A DNA stretch of 9,618 bases from an uncultured bacterium (lineage in GTDB: Bacteria > Cyanobacteriota > Vampirovibrionia > Gastranaerophilales > Gastranaerophilaceae). The notes under the pieces are model-generated. The model saw nothing but the letters and a program-made list of their open reading frames with translations. It was not told the DNA's origin and ran no database searches. A program made the translations under genes and the position numbers. The stretch is taken from positions 1 to 9,618 of the forward strand of contig CADCPD010000061.1 of NCBI GenBank assembly GCA_902803265.1. The letters run 5' to 3'. Every line of letters starts with the position of its first letter. Positions within the stretch are counted from its first letter, which is position 1. This document shows positions 6,246 to 9,618 of the stretch, piece by piece.

Positions 6246-6267
6246 AAGAATAAAAGGTTTAATAACA

Positions 6268-6441
6268 ATGAAAATAACAGAATTTATAAAAAACTTATTT
6301 ACATCAAAAATTTCGGATGAAGAAATCGCTCAACACGAGTGGGTACTTTGTCCAAAATGTAATGTAAATATTACAAAAGAAGATTTACAAGACAACGACA
6401 TGATTTGTCCGAATTGTAAAACAAAAATTTCAAAAGAATAG
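6268..6441 (+). CDS. Small zinc-ribbon protein
   Basis: The function is unknown. Seen: 57 residues, with an amphipathic N-terminal helix (about 3-24) followed by a four-cysteine zinc ribbon: CPKC at 28-31 and CPNC at 47-50, fifteen residues between the pairs. Many small bacterial proteins of this kind bind zinc structurally and act as adaptors, but no partner is indicated here. The ATG at 6268 is chosen because AAAGG lies at 6253-6257 and a good promoter ends at 6245. The same frame is open further upstream, but that extension would run through the promoter and the divergent gene's leader. The stop codon abuts the stop of the convergent glycosyltransferase gene at 6442, leaving no room for a terminator. 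The tail of MscL in this window carries a comparable double-CxxC ribbon, although the sequences are not closely alike. Confidence 0.8.
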   Translation: MKITEFIKNLFTSKISDEEIAQHEWVLCPKCNVNITKEDLQDNDMICPNCKTKISKE

Positions 6442-7926
6442 CTATTTCATTGGTGGTACTATAAAATAATGAATCGTATATTCTCGAGGCATACCAAAGA
6501 AATTTCGAACAATGAATTTATATTCAACAGGTTCTATTATATAATCTTCGGGTAAATATGGACAAGATACTCTTGTGTATAATTTTGTCGAATTATAAGT
6601 TCTATCAACAATCATCGCTCCTGATTTTTTAAGATCTTCTGCATCTAGCCATGGATCTTTATATCCGTGAGTATCTAAAATTGTTTTCGGATGAGTATCA
6701 CCATAAATAGTTAATGGTAATGTCCATTCAAGGTAACCGCCAACATACTTTATAGGAGTATCATATTTTTCTGCCCATGCCGCTTTTAAATCACCAAAAA
6801 CATTAGCAACAGGATATCTGCTGCGATAATTTTGTTCAATAGAAAGTAACCCGCCTAAAGCTAAAAATATTATAAACATAACAATATAAGCAGATTTTAG
6901 AGTGAACAAAAATTCTTTTTTGGTTATATTTATAGGGAAAAAGTAAAATAACATAATTCCTGTTAAGAACCAAAATTCAAAACCCCATCTTGGACGCATG
7001 TTACCGCCTTCTATTAAACCCATTAACATGTGTAGAACAAATGGTCCAAGACCTAATAATAACAAAAACCATACGTCTTTTTTATCATAGTTTTCAAACA
7101 TTGGTTTTATAGGAGATTTAAAAGTTTTCTTTAATAAAGCAAATATTATAAAGCAACCCGCGATAACTGAAATTTGCATTATCAAAAATAAAGATGGTGC
7201 AAATACATGACCAATCCACGACAGAGAAGTTAATTCTCCCTCAAAATACAAAAATGGGAAAAAATCATATTTAAAAAGCCATAAAATATGCGGTAAAAAT
7301 ATCACAAAAGCCAAAATAATTGAAAAATAGAAAAATCTGTTTTTGAAAACATCTCTTTTAAACCAACAAGCCCAAATAAACATAGGCAATATAAAAAATG
7401 CCGTCTGATATTTATTTAAAAAGCTTATACCTACAATTAAACCTAATTTAAACCAATCTTCAGCTTTATTTTCTTGCATACAGTTGTAGAAATAAAAAGC
7501 AATAGCAGGCAAAGTAAATAACAAAATAACATCAGGATTAAAACCATAATAACCTGTTATATAACTGTAAACCCAACAACCTTCAAGAATTATAACGGAT
7601 AACATCGCACTGTTTTCATCAAGAAAATACTTTGCAAGACGATAAATATAAATAAAACCCGCTATAACAAAAGCCTGACTCATAAAATATATACAAAAAT
7701 CTGATTTAAAAGGTAAATAAGCCAAATAAGTAAGCCAACCTGCAAGAGGAGGATGTTTAGGAGTTCCAAAATCATGTAATGACCCCCAATAAATACCTTC
7801 CAATGCATCTGTCGGCATTATTGTTCTTATCAAACCAACACCGGTCCAAACTACTAAATGGACTAATAAAAATATATAAAATAATCGTTTTTCGTCTTGT
7901 AAATTTTTCCAATAATTTATAAACAT
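6442..7926 (-). CDS. GT39-family (ArnT/PMT-like) membrane glycosyltransferase
   Basis: Enzymes of this GT-C class sit in the inner membrane and transfer a sugar from a polyprenyl-phosphate carrier to lipid or protein on the periplasmic side. Seen: 494 residues with about ten hydrophobic segments (near 15-35, 78-97, 107-125, 133-148, 160-188, 198-217, 241-265, 285-303, 317-331, 343-362), then a soluble C-terminal domain (about 365-494). The first external loop has the family signature: Asp40 and Glu43 in PTDALEGIYWG, where the acidic catalytic residue is expected, then KHPPLAGWL at 57-65. Acceptor and sugar cannot be told from sequence; lipid A, another envelope glycan or protein are all possible. 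Start: the AGG at 7939-7941 directly touches an ATG at 7938, too close to serve it, and lies 12 bases before the ATG at 7926, so 7926 is preferred; 7938 would add four residues. It lies downstream of the autotransporter gene on the same strand. Confidence 0.85.
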   Translation of the reverse strand: MFINYWKNLQDEKRLFYIFLLVHLVVWTGVGLIRTIMPTDALEGIYWGSLHDFGTPKHPPLAGWLTYLAYLPFKSDFCIYFMSQAFVIAGFIYIYRLAKYFLDENSAMLSVIILEGCWVYSYITGYYGFNPDVILLFTLPAIAFYFYNCMQENKAEDWFKLGLIVGISFLNKYQTAFFILPMFIWACWFKRDVFKNRFFYFSIILAFVIFLPHILWLFKYDFFPFLYFEGELTSLSWIGHVFAPSLFLIMQISVIAGCFIIFALLKKTFKSPIKPMFENYDKKDVWFLLLLGLGPFVLHMLMGLIEGGNMRPRWGFEFWFLTGIMLFYFFPINITKKEFLFTLKSAYIVMFIIFLALGGLLSIEQNYRSRYPVANVFGDLKAAWAEKYDTPIKYVGGYLEWTLPLTIYGDTHPKTILDTHGYKDPWLDAEDLKKSGAMIVDRTYNSTKLYTRVSCPYLPEDYIIEPVEYKFIVRNFFGMPREYTIHYFIVPPMK

Positions 7927-7970
7927 AGTAAAGTACATCCTATCAAAAACTAACTTAAAAATTTTACATC

Positions 7971-7995
7971 AAAAATTTGTATCAGCAAATTTTTT
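7971..7995 (-). terminator. Candidate weak terminator or hairpin after the autotransporter gene
   Basis: AAAAATTTG (7971-7979) and CAAATTTTT (7986-7994) form a perfect 9-bp inverted repeat with a 6-base loop, 25 bases past the autotransporter stop. Read on the minus strand the right arm ends in five T; read on the plus strand it ends in six. The stem has a single G-C pair, so it is weak. It could attenuate transcription into the glycosyltransferase gene. No convincing promoter for that gene was found in 7927-8019. Confidence 0.4.
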
Positions 7996-8019
7996 ATCAA
8001 GATATCAATATTTTTCAGT

Positions 8020-9618
8020 TTATTTTCCTATACTCCAGCTAAATCCGGCTGTTAAAGAAATACCTGTTCTGCCGCCATTTGTCATCATTGCTTGAGCAAA
8101 GCCCGTAAATCTGTCTTTCCATTTTCTCTTAATAACAATTCCATATTGAATATACGGATCGATACTCATGCTTGGTAATGAAACATTATTTGCTTTAAAT
8201 CGAGATTTATCCATTATATTCCAAATCATTGATATGCCTATGTAAGGCTGCCAGCCGTTTTTAAGATTTCCTATAAATTTAATTCCGGGTGCTATTTGTA
8301 TTGCATTTATTGGATCAGAGGTAATTTTTACTCCTGCTGCATTTGTATAATCAAAAGTATTCACAAATGTATAACTCATTAAATAGTTTGGTTGAATTAT
8401 AAATTTACCGCCTGCTAATTCCCAGTTATAACCTGTTTTTGAAGCTATACCTGTCGATAACATTGTAAAATCTTCATGACCATACATTGTACTTGTTTGT
8501 GCATTTGAAGCTCCTACGCTTGCTGTTAAACCTGTGAAGAAATTACCTTTGTAAAAATATCCACTGGCTCCAAGTTGTCCGCCGTTTTGATATACTGAAA
8601 CTCCTTCATAACTTTGATGAGAACCGTTATATCCTACATATACCGAATATTGTGCATCCCAACCATGGCTAAGTTCAATTATTTCAGTATCACCGCCAAA
8701 GTAGCTGCCGTAACCTGTATTTTCTACAGTGCCGCCATTTGATACATCTACCTTTTCAAATACTGTATATGGTCTGAACCATAAACTTTTATGGTCCAAC
8801 ATAGATTGATTTGGATCATATGTTAATACTCCGCTGTTTGAAGCATATTTGTTTCTATACTTCATGGCCGTTCTTTCTTCTTTCGTCATCAACATAGTCA
8901 TATCCATATTAGAAAATCCCATGTTATAACTGCTTAATTGGTTAAAATAACCTCCTAATTGTGCAGCATACACAGGTGCCAATGTTGACGGATTATAACT
9001 TCTGTAATCATCTGATGAACCTCTTGAAAGAATAAAATTTCCTTGATTATTAGCTTCATTATATCCCATGTTGTATTTGAATATAGGTGTCATTACAGTT
9101 GTATCTTTATAATTAACAGCAGCCAAAATATTTTGGTTATTATAGTCCGCTGATACAAAAGGTATAGTATATAACGCACCTTCAAGCGGTGTGTTGTTAT
9201 TTGCAAAATTAACACTTAATACAAGATCATTTCCGTTTGTTAAAAAATCATTTTGATCATTAAAAACAAACTTATCCGCTTGTAATGTAGATAAATCAAT
9301 ATCAATTGCAGTTTTTAAGTCATCATTTAATGTAAGTTTTGATAAATAAATATCACTTGCAACGGAATTTGCTAAATTTAAAGTTCCGCCCCCTGATATC
9401 AATGCATTTGAGCCATCTGCAGATAAATAATTATCATTTGATATATTTAATACCCCTCCTGCAATTTGCCATATTGTATTAGTTGAAGTGTTGTTTAGAT
9501 TTGTATAATCGGTTTGAGTGGAAACAAATACATTATCAACAAGATTAAAATTAACCTCATTTCCTTTTAAAATTACCTTGTTATCTGTGTTTGTATTAAA
9601 ACCAATTATATCTCCATT
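8020..9618 (-). CDS. Autotransporter outer-membrane protein, 3' part (5' end beyond window)
   Basis: Type Va autotransporters cross the inner membrane by Sec, insert a C-terminal beta-barrel in the outer membrane and display an N-terminal passenger. Seen: 532 residues up to the right edge. The frame is open to 9618 and contains no credible start; a TTG at 9402 lies inside passenger-like sequence and is not a start. Residues about 1-130 are Asn/Thr/Ser-rich with repeating strand motifs such as IAGGVLNIS (57-65 region) and ISGGGTLNLAN (74-84), typical of autotransporter-associated beta-helix repeats. A linker with MTKEERTAMKYRNKYA follows (about 244-259). The barrel domain begins at SLWFRPYTVFEKV (about 278) and runs 255 residues of alternating aromatic strands to the end, TAGFSWSIGK. 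The last residue is Lys rather than the usual Phe or Trp, two residues past the expected terminal strand. Passenger function is unknown, possibly adhesion or surface structure. Confidence 0.92.
   Translation of the reverse strand, partial: NGDIIGFNTNTDNKVILKGNEVNFNLVDNVFVSTQTDYTNLNNTSTNTIWQIAGGVLNISNDNYLSADGSNALISGGGTLNLANSVASDIYLSKLTLNDDLKTAIDIDLSTLQADKFVFNDQNDFLTNGNDLVLSVNFANNNTPLEGALYTIPFVSADYNNQNILAAVNYKDTTVMTPIFKYNMGYNEANNQGNFILSRGSSDDYRSYNPSTLAPVYAAQLGGYFNQLSSYNMGFSNMDMTMLMTKEERTAMKYRNKYASNSGVLTYDPNQSMLDHKSLWFRPYTVFEKVDVSNGGTVENTGYGSYFGGDTEIIELSHGWDAQYSVYVGYNGSHQSYEGVSVYQNGGQLGASGYFYKGNFFTGLTASVGASNAQTSTMYGHEDFTMLSTGIASKTGYNWELAGGKFIIQPNYLMSYTFVNTFDYTNAAGVKITSDPINAIQIAPGIKFIGNLKNGWQPYIGISMIWNIMDKSRFKANNVSLPSMSIDPYIQYGIVIKRKWKDRFTGFAQAMMTNGGRTGISLTAGFSWSIGK

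Noticed and set aside
6022..6267. Upstream extension of the zinc-ribbon frame to an ATG at 6022
   Set aside because: It would translate through the divergent gene's start, the ATCAT repeat and the promoter at 6217-6245. The real start is the ATG at 6268.
9400..9402. TTG as the start codon of the autotransporter
   Set aside because: The frame stays open to the window edge and the upstream residues continue the same beta-repeat pattern, so this is an internal Leu codon.

Overview
The window is AT-rich DNA (roughly one third G+C by eye) from a diderm bacterium with a fermentative metabolism. The diderm call rests on an autotransporter beta-barrel and a periplasm-facing GT39-type glycosyltransferase. 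The fermentative call rests on a full-length AdhE followed by the NADH-sensing repressor Rex. This mix resembles gut non-photosynthetic Cyanobacteriota (Vampirovibrionia / Gastranaerophilales). That assignment is an inference from gene content and base composition; no rRNA or phylogenetic marker is present to prove it.

Left part, plus strand (6-4880): mscL, a mechanosensitive channel with a C-terminal zinc-ribbon tail; a lytic transglycosylase-like protein with a disordered N-terminus and no visible signal peptide; adhE, a bifunctional acetaldehyde/alcohol dehydrogenase behind a good sigma70-type promoter and a strong Shine-Dalgarno; and rex. A perfect 16-bp inverted repeat lies between adhE and rex. 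AdhE regenerates NAD+ by reducing acetyl-CoA to ethanol, and Rex responds to NADH/NAD+, so the pair looks like a self-contained redox loop. Degenerate Rex-like motifs flank the adhE promoter.

Middle part (4902-6441): a minus-strand coiled-coil-rich protein of unknown function, carrying the nonapeptide NDPNYKPSA twice, converges on rex. It is divergent from a 57-residue zinc-ribbon protein on the plus strand. Their shared upstream region holds a pentanucleotide tandem repeat and a good plus-strand promoter.

Right part, minus strand (6442-9618): a multi-pass GT39-family (ArnT/PMT-like) glycosyltransferase whose stop codon abuts that of the zinc-ribbon gene. Upstream of it is the 3' end of a large autotransporter, which runs off the right edge of the window: the frame stays open to base 9618.

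No rRNA, tRNA, CRISPR array, insertion sequence or phage gene was recognised. No gene-free stretch exceeds about 200 bases. Most genes are ordinary families. The points most worth checking are an internal ribosome-binding site at the AdhE domain junction, the adhE-rex palindrome, the Rex-like motif pair, and the unknown repeat-bearing coiled-coil protein.
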